Source: Candidatus Methylomirabilota bacterium
GTDB lineage: Bacteria > Methylomirabilota > Methylomirabilia > Methylomirabilales > 2-02-FULL-66-22
DNA length: 6,974 nt
NCBI GenBank assembly: GCA_016208645.1
Contig: JACQXP010000254.1
Location: 1 to 6,974 of the forward strand
Reading direction: 5' to 3'
Position 1 is the first letter of the stretch. Every line of letters begins with the position of its first letter. Below the pieces are notes generated by a model. That model made no database searches, was not told where the DNA came from, and worked only from the letters and a program-made list of their open reading frames with translations. Of the stretch, positions 1-5,338 are shown piece after piece. Both the position numbers and the translations under genes were made by a program.

Positions 1-81
1 GAGCAGTCCACCGACGCTGCCACAGCCGAAACCAAGCTCAGAAACCTTCAGACCGGTTCGGCCCAGCATTCTGTACTTCAC
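1..81 (-). CDS. Aldo/keto reductase, N-terminal part only (gene runs off the window)
   Basis: Minus-strand translation from the GTG at 81-79 gives 27 open codons up to the edge. They contain MLGRTGLKVSELGFG followed by a Gly/Ser-rich stretch. This is the characteristic N-terminus of aldo/keto reductases: a short beta hairpin with the LGRTGLKVS motif, then the first barrel strand. The family uses NAD(P)H to reduce aldehydes or ketones in the cytoplasm. The catalytic Asp, Tyr, Lys and His lie beyond the window, so activity and substrate cannot be judged. The GTG start is chosen over the internal ATG at 69-67 because a GGAGG lies 5 nt upstream of it and because family members usually have a few residues before the MLGRTG motif. 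The gene follows the flavin oxidoreductase in the same direction after an 81-nt gap, so co-transcription is possible. The family call is firm; the function is open. Confidence 0.85.
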   Translation of the reverse strand, partial: MKYRMLGRTGLKVSELGFGCGSVGGLL

Positions 82-86
82 GACGG

Positions 87-91
87 CCTCC
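87..91 (-). promoter_or_regulatory. Shine-Dalgarno site of the aldo/keto reductase gene
   Basis: On the minus strand GGAGG (plus-strand CCTCC at 87-91) lies 5 nt before the GTG at 81-79. This decides the start codon: the downstream in-frame ATG at 69-67 has no comparable site at the right distance. Confidence 0.7.
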
Positions 92-126
92 AGTAAATAG
101 GAAGGCAATCAATCAGCGACACCCGG

Positions 127-136
127 ACCGATCGGT
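127..136. other. 10-bp perfect palindrome in the short intergenic gap
   Basis: ACCGATCGGT is a perfect 10-bp inverted repeat between the oxidoreductase stop and the aldo/keto reductase start. It might be a small operator, but a palindrome this short is expected by chance in GC-rich DNA. No -35/-10 pair or T-tract is evident beside it. Confidence 0.2.
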
Positions 137-162
137 TCATCCCGCCCTCCGCGCCCACACGT

Positions 163-1239
163 TCATCCGGCGGAACTGCTTGAAGTAGGTCCCGTCACCG
201 CGCGCGGCAGGGACCCGGCGCTGGCGTCGGGCACCCGGCGGAGCGCGGGCAAGAGTTCGTCGCCGATCAGCCGCATGCTCTGGAGGGCGGCGCGCAGCGG
301 CAACCCGCTCCAGTGAGTGCGCAGGAGCAGGGAATTCACGCCGACTTTTTCCCAGTACGGGCGGAGCTGTTCGTAGCATTCCTCCGGCGATCCCAGGATG
401 AAGCGGTCCTTCACCAGATCCTCGAAGGGTCGCTGGAAGGTCTCCTGGGCGGGCAAGGCATCGTCCTGGCCCCAGCGGGCGTAGGCCCCGTACTTGTTGG
501 CGAGGTGGGGGCCGGCGATCTCCAGCGCGGTCCGCCGATCCCTGGCGCAGAAGATCTCCCGCAGGATAGGCAGGTGCCGGGGGAAGGGACGCCCAAGGCG
601 GGACAGTTCCGTCCGGTAGAGCGAGAGCTGGCGCACCACGGTGGGCAAGGTGGCGTGCGGGCCGATGAACCAGGTATCCCCCAGCTTGGCCGCCCGCTGG
701 ACCGCCTGATCGGTCGTGGCGGCGAGCCAGATGGGCGGGTGGGGTCGCTGGACCGGCCGGATGGTCATGGTGACCTTGACCAGCTTGCAGGTGTCGTTCT
801 CGACGCTCACCGCCTCTTCGGTCCAGAGGCGCTTGACCAGGGCCAGGCACTCCTCGAAGCGGCGGACGCGCTGGCCCCGGGGCACCCGGAAGGCGTCGAA
901 CTCCACCTCGCGGTAGCCCAGCCCGACCCCGAACACGAAGTTTCCCCGCCAGAGGACGTCCAGCGACGCCACCTGCTCCGCCAGCTCCACCGGGTTATGG
1001 AGGCTCAGCAGGAGCACGCCGGCGATCCCCGTCATCTCCCCCGCCTCGGCGGCCAGGCGCGACAGGAAGGGGACGAGCTGGAGCTGCGCCATGCCCTCGC
1101 TGAGATAGTGCTGCCCGGTGGCCACAGCGTCCCAGCCCCGGTCCCGGGCCGCCCGGACCATGACCAACTGCTCTTCCAGGGCGGAGACCATGTCGGTCCC
1201 CGGCGGGTGCTGGTTGGTCAGGTAGACGCCCACTCTCAT
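163..1239 (-). CDS. LLM-class (luciferase-like) flavin-dependent oxidoreductase
   Basis: This 358-residue protein belongs to the bacterial luciferase-like monooxygenase superfamily. These are TIM-barrel enzymes that use reduced FMN or F420 to oxidise small organic substrates in the cytoplasm. The start MRVGVYLTNQHPPG is a typical first strand. It is followed by a helix ending in RAARDRGWDAVATGQHYL, by LLLSLHNPVELAEQVASLD, and by the diagnostic GVGLGYREVEFDAF near residue 105 with the R-RRFEECL helix after it. PHPPIWLAA near residues 167-175 and GDTWFIGP continue the barrel. The recognisable domain ends around MRLIGDELLPALR; the last roughly 22 residues are a Ser/Ala/Pro-rich tail that looks non-conserved. 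The ATG is preceded by a strong AGGAGGT 5 nt upstream. Substrate and cofactor (FMN or F420) cannot be told from sequence. It lies 81 nt before the aldo/keto reductase, so the two may act on related carbonyl compounds, but that is inference. Confidence 0.93.
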   Translation of the reverse strand: MRVGVYLTNQHPPGTDMVSALEEQLVMVRAARDRGWDAVATGQHYLSEGMAQLQLVPFLSRLAAEAGEMTGIAGVLLLSLHNPVELAEQVASLDVLWRGNFVFGVGLGYREVEFDAFRVPRGQRVRRFEECLALVKRLWTEEAVSVENDTCKLVKVTMTIRPVQRPHPPIWLAATTDQAVQRAAKLGDTWFIGPHATLPTVVRQLSLYRTELSRLGRPFPRHLPILREIFCARDRRTALEIAGPHLANKYGAYARWGQDDALPAQETFQRPFEDLVKDRFILGSPEECYEQLRPYWEKVGVNSLLLRTHWSGLPLRAALQSMRLIGDELLPALRRVPDASAGSLPRAVTGPTSSSSAG

Positions 1240-1244
1240 GTCGC

Positions 1245-1251
1245 ACCTCCT
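1245..1251 (-). promoter_or_regulatory. Strong Shine-Dalgarno site of the flavin oxidoreductase gene
   Basis: AGGAGGT on the minus strand, 5 nt before the ATG at 1239-1237, is a near-perfect anti-16S match. It is the strongest ribosome-binding site in the window and fixes the start of the gene. Confidence 0.75.
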
Positions 1252-1283
1252 AGGGTCTGGAATATTCTGAGCAGCCGTGTCGT

Positions 1284-1335
1284 CTCGGCGTCTTGAGATC
1301 TCGCAGGCCTTTGCGGTCTCAGCGAGCTTTGCGGT
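1284..1335. repeat. Intergenic tandem repeat, about 18-bp unit, three copies
   Basis: Two 18-bp units abut, CTCGCAGGCCTTTGCGGT (1300-1317) and CTCAGCGAGCTTTGCGGT (1318-1335). A shorter degenerate unit, CTCGGCGTCTTGAGAT, precedes them at 1284-1299. CTTTGCGGT occurs exactly twice, 18 bp apart. The repeat lies between the end of the broken HAD gene and the oxidoreductase start and has no coding potential. Similar CTTTGCGGTCTC-like intergenic repeats are, from memory, scattered through genomes of several environmental bacteria; their function is unknown. A role as a transcript-end or spacer element is speculation. Confidence 0.65.
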
Positions 1336-2067
1336 TAAGTGTCTGGGTTCAGTCGGGCCCCGATCATGCCCAGGCGGAGAAGTCTCCGCAGAACTGCGGG
1401 AGTGTCAGGGGCGTGATCCGCCGGTCCGCCGCGGCTTCGTCCCGCTCGGCCGGCGTGTTGTAGCCCCAGGTGGCCAGGAACAGGCCGACCGCGTCCAGGT
1501 CCGCCTGCCCAGCAGATCCGCCTTCGGGCGGGTGCGCTCCTTGCCCCGGACCTGGACGGCCGGCAGGGTCACTGCGTTTCTCTCCAGGAGGAGGTGGGCG
1601 AAGCGCCCCTCTTTGGTGGTGATGACGAAGACCCGCACCTCCTCTCGGAGCAGTGCCCGCAACCGATCGGCGATGCCGGGATAGAACTGCTGAGATGCGA
1701 GCCAGCCCGGAAGATCTCGCTGGATCCAGGCATCCCGGGCGGCGTCGAAGCGCGCCGCCAGGTCCGCCGGATCGAGGCGGTCGGCCTCGACGATCCGCGG
1801 CCGCCACGTCGTCTGAAACTCGCGGAGGAGCGTGGCCTCCGGCACCCCCTCGAGGATGGCGCGCAGGAGGACGGGGGCTTCCCAGCCGATCTCCAGGGCG
1901 GGCCGCATCCGGTGGAAGGCGGCCGCCGCTTCCGGCGGCGGCTCATCCCCGTTGGCTCCCCAGATCTCGCGGTACGCCTGCCAGGTGGACCTCAGGGTCT
2001 CGTGGGCGGTGTCGCAGATGACGCCGTCGAAATCCAGGGCCAAGATTTTCGGGGCAGCCCGAGAAGC

Positions 2068-2107
2068 GTTCGGTGGTTCGAGCGTTCGAGGGTTCGGTTG
2101 TTCATGA
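2068..2107. repeat. 8-bp tandem repeat, five units, inside the apparent HAD N-terminus
   Basis: Five consecutive 8-bp units each begin with GTTC: GTTCGGTG, GTTCGAGC, GTTCGAGG, GTTCGGTT and GTTCATGA. After the fifth unit the pattern turns over into GAAC-type words (GTTCATGAAC is palindromic, then CCCGAAC), so the far end has a loose inverted-repeat character. The array is read in frame as Asn/Pro/Arg/Thr-rich residues before the HAD domain, which is unlike protein-coding sequence. GTTCGA-type arrays of this kind are, from memory, a recurrent intergenic repeat in environmental bacteria. Confidence 0.75.
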
Positions 2108-2124
2108 ACTCCCGAACTGCCGAA

Positions 2125-2139
2125 TCCGCCAACGGCGGA
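2125..2139. other. Small perfect hairpin
   Basis: TCCGCC-AAC-GGCGGA forms a 6-bp GC-rich stem with a 3-nt loop, between the cupin stop and the 8-bp repeat. There is no U-tract on either strand, so it is not a standard intrinsic terminator. It may be part of the repeat element. Confidence 0.3.
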
Positions 2140-2159
2140 AACGTCCGAACGCTGTTCCT

Positions 2160-2513
2160 TCATCGCGCGCCCGCCCGGAACATCGTGAGCAGCATCTTGA
2201 AGCGGCCGGCCGCCTGGACCGCATGGGGAACGTCGGCCGGCATCAGGACCAACTCGCCCGTCCCGACGCTAACCGTCGTGCCGCCGATGCGTAGCGTCGC
2301 CGTCCCGTCCAGGACCTGGACCAGGGCGTCGAACGGTGCCGTGTGCTCGCTCAATCCCTGCCCTTCGTCAAAGGCGAACAGGGTCAAGGTTCCCGTATCG
2401 GTCTTTAGCAGCGTTCGACTGACTACGGAGCCGGGGGCGTACTGGACCGCCTCGGCGAGCGGCATCGGCTTTGCCGGGGGTAACTGGGTCTGCGGGGTGC
2501 TGGCGGTGGTCAT
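2160..2513 (-). CDS. Small single-domain cupin protein
   Basis: This 117-residue protein is essentially one cupin beta-barrel after a Pro/Thr-rich leader of about 20 residues. Cupin motif 1 is GQGLSEHTAPFDALVQVLDG (residues 51-70), with His 57 and an acidic residue at 62 but without the second His of the classical HxH. Motif 2 is GELVLMPADVPHAV (86-99) with His 97. The end, FKMLLTMFR, is typical of a widespread family of small cupins of unknown function. A metal-binding or ligand-sensing role in the cytoplasm is possible, but no substrate is known to me. A GGGAGA about 8 nt upstream supports the ATG. The TGA overlaps the ATG annotated for the HAD gene (ATGA). The protein appears intact although the genes on both sides are degraded. 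Confidence 0.9.
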   Translation of the reverse strand: MTTASTPQTQLPPAKPMPLAEAVQYAPGSVVSRTLLKTDTGTLTLFAFDEGQGLSEHTAPFDALVQVLDGTATLRIGGTTVSVGTGELVLMPADVPHAVQAAGRFKMLLTMFRAGAR

Positions 2514-2544
2514 GGCAGATGTCTCCCATAAAACCTAGAAGCAA

Positions 2545-2574
2545 CCGCAGATGAACGCAGCTAAACGCAAATGA
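2545..2574. repeat. 10-bp tandem repeat, three units, upstream of the cupin
   Basis: Three adjoining 10-bp units are visible: CCGCAGATGA, ACGCAGCTAA and ACGCAAATGA. They share CGCA at the same phase and a roughly helical-turn period. The array is more AT-rich than its surroundings and lies between the GNAT remnant and the cupin Shine-Dalgarno site. Arrays of ACGCAGATGA-like words are, from memory, common intergenic repeats in several environmental phyla. It occupies the place where a cupin promoter would be expected, but I see no good -35/-10 pair. Confidence 0.7.
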
Positions 2575-2586
2575 AGTCCATCTCAA

Positions 2587-2768
2587 TTACCGGATGTGGA
2601 AGACATCCGTGTGAAGATCGAGGCCGATCCCCCGGATCGTCTCACCGGGATTTGCGATGGCGAAATGGGTCTCCGGCGTTGCCTCGGTTGCCTGGCGGAT
2701 CCAATGCTCGGCGTCGGATGCCGTGTAGGGATGGGGAAATCGGGGATGGGCCTCGTCAAACCACGTCC
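2587..2768 (-). pseudogene. Remnant of a GNAT-family N-acetyltransferase
   Basis: Immediately after the stop of the HEAT-repeat gene, another minus-strand frame reads RFPHPYTASDAEHWI (near 2740-2700), then FAIANPGETIRGIGLD and DVFHIR, and stops at TAA 2589-2587. This is the early part of RimJ-like GNAT acetyltransferases: FPHPYT-DAE-WI followed by the beta2/beta3 strands ending in GGIGL. The first 20-30 residues are missing, because the frame runs back into the HEAT gene without a credible start. Everything after beta3 is also missing, including the SAEIGYWLGEP and acetyl-CoA-binding RG-G-A/G parts. No other frame between the stop and the cupin continues the homology. It cannot be an active enzyme. 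The 10-bp repeat array begins 13 bp beyond the break. Confidence 0.72.
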
Positions 2769-4799
2769 TCAGCCCCGAACGGATCCGCGGAACATGAGCC
2801 GTATTCTGGTCACGAGGATATCCAGAAACGAGAGGACCGCGGCCACGACCACAGCAACGATGGCGCTGCCAAGCGGATCGAAGATGAGTTCCCAGCCCTC
2901 CCCGCCGATCGGGAAAAGCGAGTTCCAGCGACTCCAGCCACACGCGAGGAAGGCCAGGCCGCCCGCCCCCACGGCCGAGAGACCCACCCGGCTCACTCCC
3001 CGAAGCGGCCCCCAGCGAATTCGTTCCCACGGCAGAATCCCCGCCCCCGCAGTCGCCACGCCTGCGGCGAGGAAGGCGCTGAAGGAAAGGGTAAAGAAGA
3101 AGAGGGGCGGCGGAGGCAGTTCCCGGACGCCCGTCATGAAGAGGCTCCAGATCCCCCAGCCGAGGATCGCCACACTGAGGAGCCCTCCCGCGCGGCGCGT
3201 TTTCTCCGGAATCAAGAGGAGGAAGCAAGGCAGGGCAAGGAGGACCGCAGCCAGCGCCTGGCGGGGGCGGCGGTACGCGATGTAGCCGGCCTGATCCTTC
3301 CGCGAGAGATCGGACGAGGCGGCATAGCGACCCGAGCTGGCGTAGCGGGAATACACCGGACGAATGCGATCGGCGTACCAAAGGGCTACCGGCATGTACC
3401 TTCCGGAAATCTCCCAGAATGCGTCCCGGGCCACCTGGGCCGTCGAGTACGACACTGCGTCTCGCTTGTCGGGGAAGGCGGTCACCTCCTTCGACAGGAG
3501 TTCCACGGATGCGACGAGCAGGCGATCGCGGGTGGCGTCATCGAACGGCACGATCGGAGGCGGGAGTTCCTGCTCCACCGGGATGGGCAGGTTCGAAATG
3601 CTCCGTCTGCCTTGTGGTCCGCCCAGTCCGGGGGGTGGTGGGGGAGGGGAAGGAGCCCGGATGAGGGGCATCGGCGATCGAGTCCTGCGGACCAGGGCCG
3701 CTTCCACGAGAGCATGGAGGGCAAGCGCCCGGAGCATGGGCGGCCCGGTGGTTGCCGCAGCCAGGATGGCCTCGCGCGTCGCCGATGACCGCCAGCAGGC
3801 GAAGAGAGGTGCCGCGGCCTGTACCCCCCAGCAGCGTCCCGCGATGTCCCGGCAGGCCTCCGGCTCTGTGATGGGGGCGCGAAGCTTTTGCAACGCGACC
3901 ACGATGGCGTCCACCACTTCGGGATGCTTCTCCTGTGCGAGTGCGTCGCGGAGAGGCTGGATTCCCTCCGGGGGATCGAGTTTTCCGAGCGAGGTGGCGG
4001 CCTCCAGGCGGGCCCGGTGGTCGGGGTCCGAACGCAGCGTCCGAGCCAACGTGGCGACCGTGGACGCCTTGATCGCTTTCTCTGGCTCCCCCGACGCGGC
4101 CATCCCCCCCAGTGCCTGGACTGCCAGGGCACGAATGGAAGGTTCCGCATCCGCCGCGAACCTCTGGAGGGCCTGGATGGCCTCCGGCCCCCGGCACTTT
4201 CCCAGCAGCGACACCGCGGCCCCGGCCGTGCCCAGGCCGATCCCTTTCGGCTTCGCCCGCAACGCAGCCACCGTCTCCACCAGCGCAGAGACGACCCGGG
4301 GATCGCTGCCGACCCGCTCGTTTACCAGCGTGGCCTCGATGGCAACCAGGATCTCCCCCGGATCCCTCTCCATGATCCAGCTTCGGTTTCCCACTTTGAT
4401 GACTGGCCCAGATTCGACCTTGGGCGGGTCCGCCAGCGCCCGGATGAGCGTGACCGCCGTTTCCACATCAGCAACAGCCTCCATGACGAAGAAGTAGGCA
4501 TCATTTCGTGGGGGCAAGTCAGTATGCTTGAGGAAACGCTCGGCAATCTCGGGACCCCGACCGCCAAAGTCCTTCCGGACCTCTGCGTATGCGGGCTGAA
4601 CCTCCCCTTCCTTTTTTGCCCGTGCCCAGTCCGGTACACCCCGCAGCCCCTCGTGCCTCTCGAAGCTGGCAAGGCGTTCGAGATCAGCCGCGGAGAGGGT
4701 GGCGGCCTCGGCTCCCGAGGAAGCCAAGAGGATCTGGGAGCAGAAGGCCAATACTAGGAGGATGCCGTTTCTATACGTGAAATTGGTATCGGACACCAT
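2769..4799 (-). CDS. Periplasmic HEAT-repeat protein with C-terminal five-helix membrane domain
   Basis: A 676-residue protein that I do not recognise as a named family. Residues 1-32 form a signal sequence (hydrophobic 12-28, AEA-A cleavage-like site at 30-33). Residues about 150-370 hold HEAT/PBS-lyase-type helical repeats, for example SIRALAVQALGGMA, HRARLEAATSLGKLDPPEGI and HPEVVDAIVVALQKL. A proline-rich linker (383-393) follows, then a second soluble part (415-505) rich in Tyr and Arg. Five hydrophobic segments lie at about 512-530, 537-556, 564-588, 604-620 and 642-664. Basic loops (PEKTRR, WERIRWGPLR) and the basic tail TRIRLMFRGSVRG alternate with acidic or neutral loops. The positive-inside rule thus puts the HEAT domain in the periplasm and the C-terminus in the cytoplasm. 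HEAT domains usually act as protein-binding scaffolds, so a scaffold or sensor at the inner membrane is a reasonable inference. The ATG lies 9 nt after the DinB stop with a GAGGG overlapping that stop, indicating translational coupling. Confidence 0.85.
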   Translation of the reverse strand: MVSDTNFTYRNGILLVLAFCSQILLASSGAEAATLSAADLERLASFERHEGLRGVPDWARAKKEGEVQPAYAEVRKDFGGRGPEIAERFLKHTDLPPRNDAYFFVMEAVADVETAVTLIRALADPPKVESGPVIKVGNRSWIMERDPGEILVAIEATLVNERVGSDPRVVSALVETVAALRAKPKGIGLGTAGAAVSLLGKCRGPEAIQALQRFAADAEPSIRALAVQALGGMAASGEPEKAIKASTVATLARTLRSDPDHRARLEAATSLGKLDPPEGIQPLRDALAQEKHPEVVDAIVVALQKLRAPITEPEACRDIAGRCWGVQAAAPLFACWRSSATREAILAAATTGPPMLRALALHALVEAALVRRTRSPMPLIRAPSPPPPPPGLGGPQGRRSISNLPIPVEQELPPPIVPFDDATRDRLLVASVELLSKEVTAFPDKRDAVSYSTAQVARDAFWEISGRYMPVALWYADRIRPVYSRYASSGRYAASSDLSRKDQAGYIAYRRPRQALAAVLLALPCFLLLIPEKTRRAGGLLSVAILGWGIWSLFMTGVRELPPPPLFFFTLSFSAFLAAGVATAGAGILPWERIRWGPLRGVSRVGLSAVGAGGLAFLACGWSRWNSLFPIGGEGWELIFDPLGSAIVAVVVAAVLSFLDILVTRIRLMFRGSVRG

Positions 4800-4808
4800 T
4801 CCGCACCC

Positions 4809-5303
4809 TCACTTCGCGGCGGCCAGTCGTTTCAGCAGTTGGATCTGCCCGGCGTGGTATACATCGTGGGCGGCGATGCCCGAGATCAGGGCCGCGGTAC
4901 TCACCTTGCTGCCGGTGGGAATCTTGTTCAAGTCTCTTGGCGCCAACCCGGCAATGGCGGCGCGCATCTTTCGGTGCATCTCTTCCAACAAGACAACGTC
5001 ATTTCGCCACGCCTCGGGTGTCATAACCTCCGGGCGAACGAACCAGTTCGATCCTTTCAGCGGAAAGGAACCCTTCTTCTCCCCGAGCAATCGGCGCCGG
5101 ACGATGTACTTCCAGTACGCCGCGTGGACCACGATCTCCCAGATGTTATGGCGGCCGTTCGCCGGCCTCCAGGCCACATCGTGGGCATCGAGCCCCCTGA
5201 TCGAGCCGCGCAGGTTGGGCCCATGCCAGGCCTTCTTCTCATACGATTCATCCACGATTTGTAGAAGAAGCCTGATCTCGGGTGCAACCACAGCGCCTTT
5301 CAT
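4809..5303 (-). CDS. DinB-family putative metal-dependent protein
   Basis: A 164-residue DinB/YfiT-like four-helix bundle protein. The expected metal-binding histidine triad is present: His 60 in NIWEIVVHAAYWKY, then His 146 and His 150 in IAAHDVYHAGQIQLLKRL. The first helix, with a typical LRGSIRGLDAHDVAWRP stretch, and the C-terminal GQI-LL helix are also typical. The length is normal for the family. The superfamily includes thiol-dependent transferases and bacillithiol-related enzymes, but most members have no assigned reaction, and DinB here is unrelated to the DNA polymerase IV gene of that name. The same frame stays open upstream to 5699, but that extension is an Arg/Gly-rich shadow of the lipoprotein gene. 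The ATG at 5303 has GAGAGG 6 nt upstream. It sits 35 nt after the lipoprotein stop and 9 nt before the HEAT-protein start, within one apparent operon. Confidence 0.88.
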   Translation of the reverse strand: MKGAVVAPEIRLLLQIVDESYEKKAWHGPNLRGSIRGLDAHDVAWRPANGRHNIWEIVVHAAYWKYIVRRRLLGEKKGSFPLKGSNWFVRPEVMTPEAWRNDVVLLEEMHRKMRAAIAGLAPRDLNKIPTGSKVSTAALISGIAAHDVYHAGQIQLLKRLAAAK

Positions 5304-5338
5304 ATCCTGCCTCTCGCCCCTTCCCAGCCTTCCACAGG

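Larger units (their letters stand above)
1364..2163 (-). pseudogene. HAD-like hydrolase broken by an internal out-of-frame deletion
   Basis: The 5' frame carries LALDFDGVICD (motif I, Asp 44 and Asp 46 counting from the ATG at 2163), MRPALEIGWEAPVLLRAI, FYPGIADRLRALL, VFVITTKEGRF (motif II Thr about 182) and GKERTRPKADLL (basic motif III, Lys 208/214). It then leaves the family pattern and ends at 1405. The matching C-terminus, ADLDAVGLFLATWGYNTPAE through LTLPQF, lies in another minus-strand frame from 1504 to the TGA at 1364-1366. In intact relatives, from memory, a segment of roughly 25-30 residues with a WFVEDR-type acidic motif IV lies between these two parts; here it is absent. The lesion near 1504-1512 is therefore a deletion plus a frame change, not a single-base slip. 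Loss of motif IV should abolish Mg-dependent phosphotransfer. The gene's ATG overlaps the cupin stop, but the first 40 codons are mostly repeat DNA; a TTG at 2043-2041 directly before ALDFDG is another possible start. Confidence 0.82.

Noticed and set aside
1..93. Plus-strand frame ending at TAA 91-93 that could be a gene's 3' end
   Set aside because: The opposite strand over the same bases encodes the unmistakable start of an aldo/keto reductase with a ribosome-binding site. The plus-strand peptide has no family resemblance.
313..1296. Plus-strand frame of 327 codons opposite the oxidoreductase
   Set aside because: It mirrors the codon pattern of the minus-strand luciferase-like gene, which has clear family motifs and a strong Shine-Dalgarno site. 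The plus-strand product has no recognisable motif.
1284..2574. CRISPR array or insertion-sequence ends
   Set aside because: The repeat units are 8-18 bp and directly abutting without spacers, the three arrays are unrelated to each other, and there is no transposase, cas gene or long terminal inverted repeat.
2528..2586. Promoter for the cupin gene in the AT-richer stretch
   Set aside because: A TTGAGA at the far end with 17-bp spacing leads only to TAGCTG, a poor -10, and it lies within the repeat array. Not strong enough to annotate.
2571..3788. Long plus-strand open frame of 405 codons opposite the HEAT gene
   Set aside because: Composition is Arg/Gly/Pro/His-rich with no domain pattern. 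The opposite strand holds a protein with a signal peptide, HEAT repeats and coherent topology. It is a GC-rich antisense shadow.
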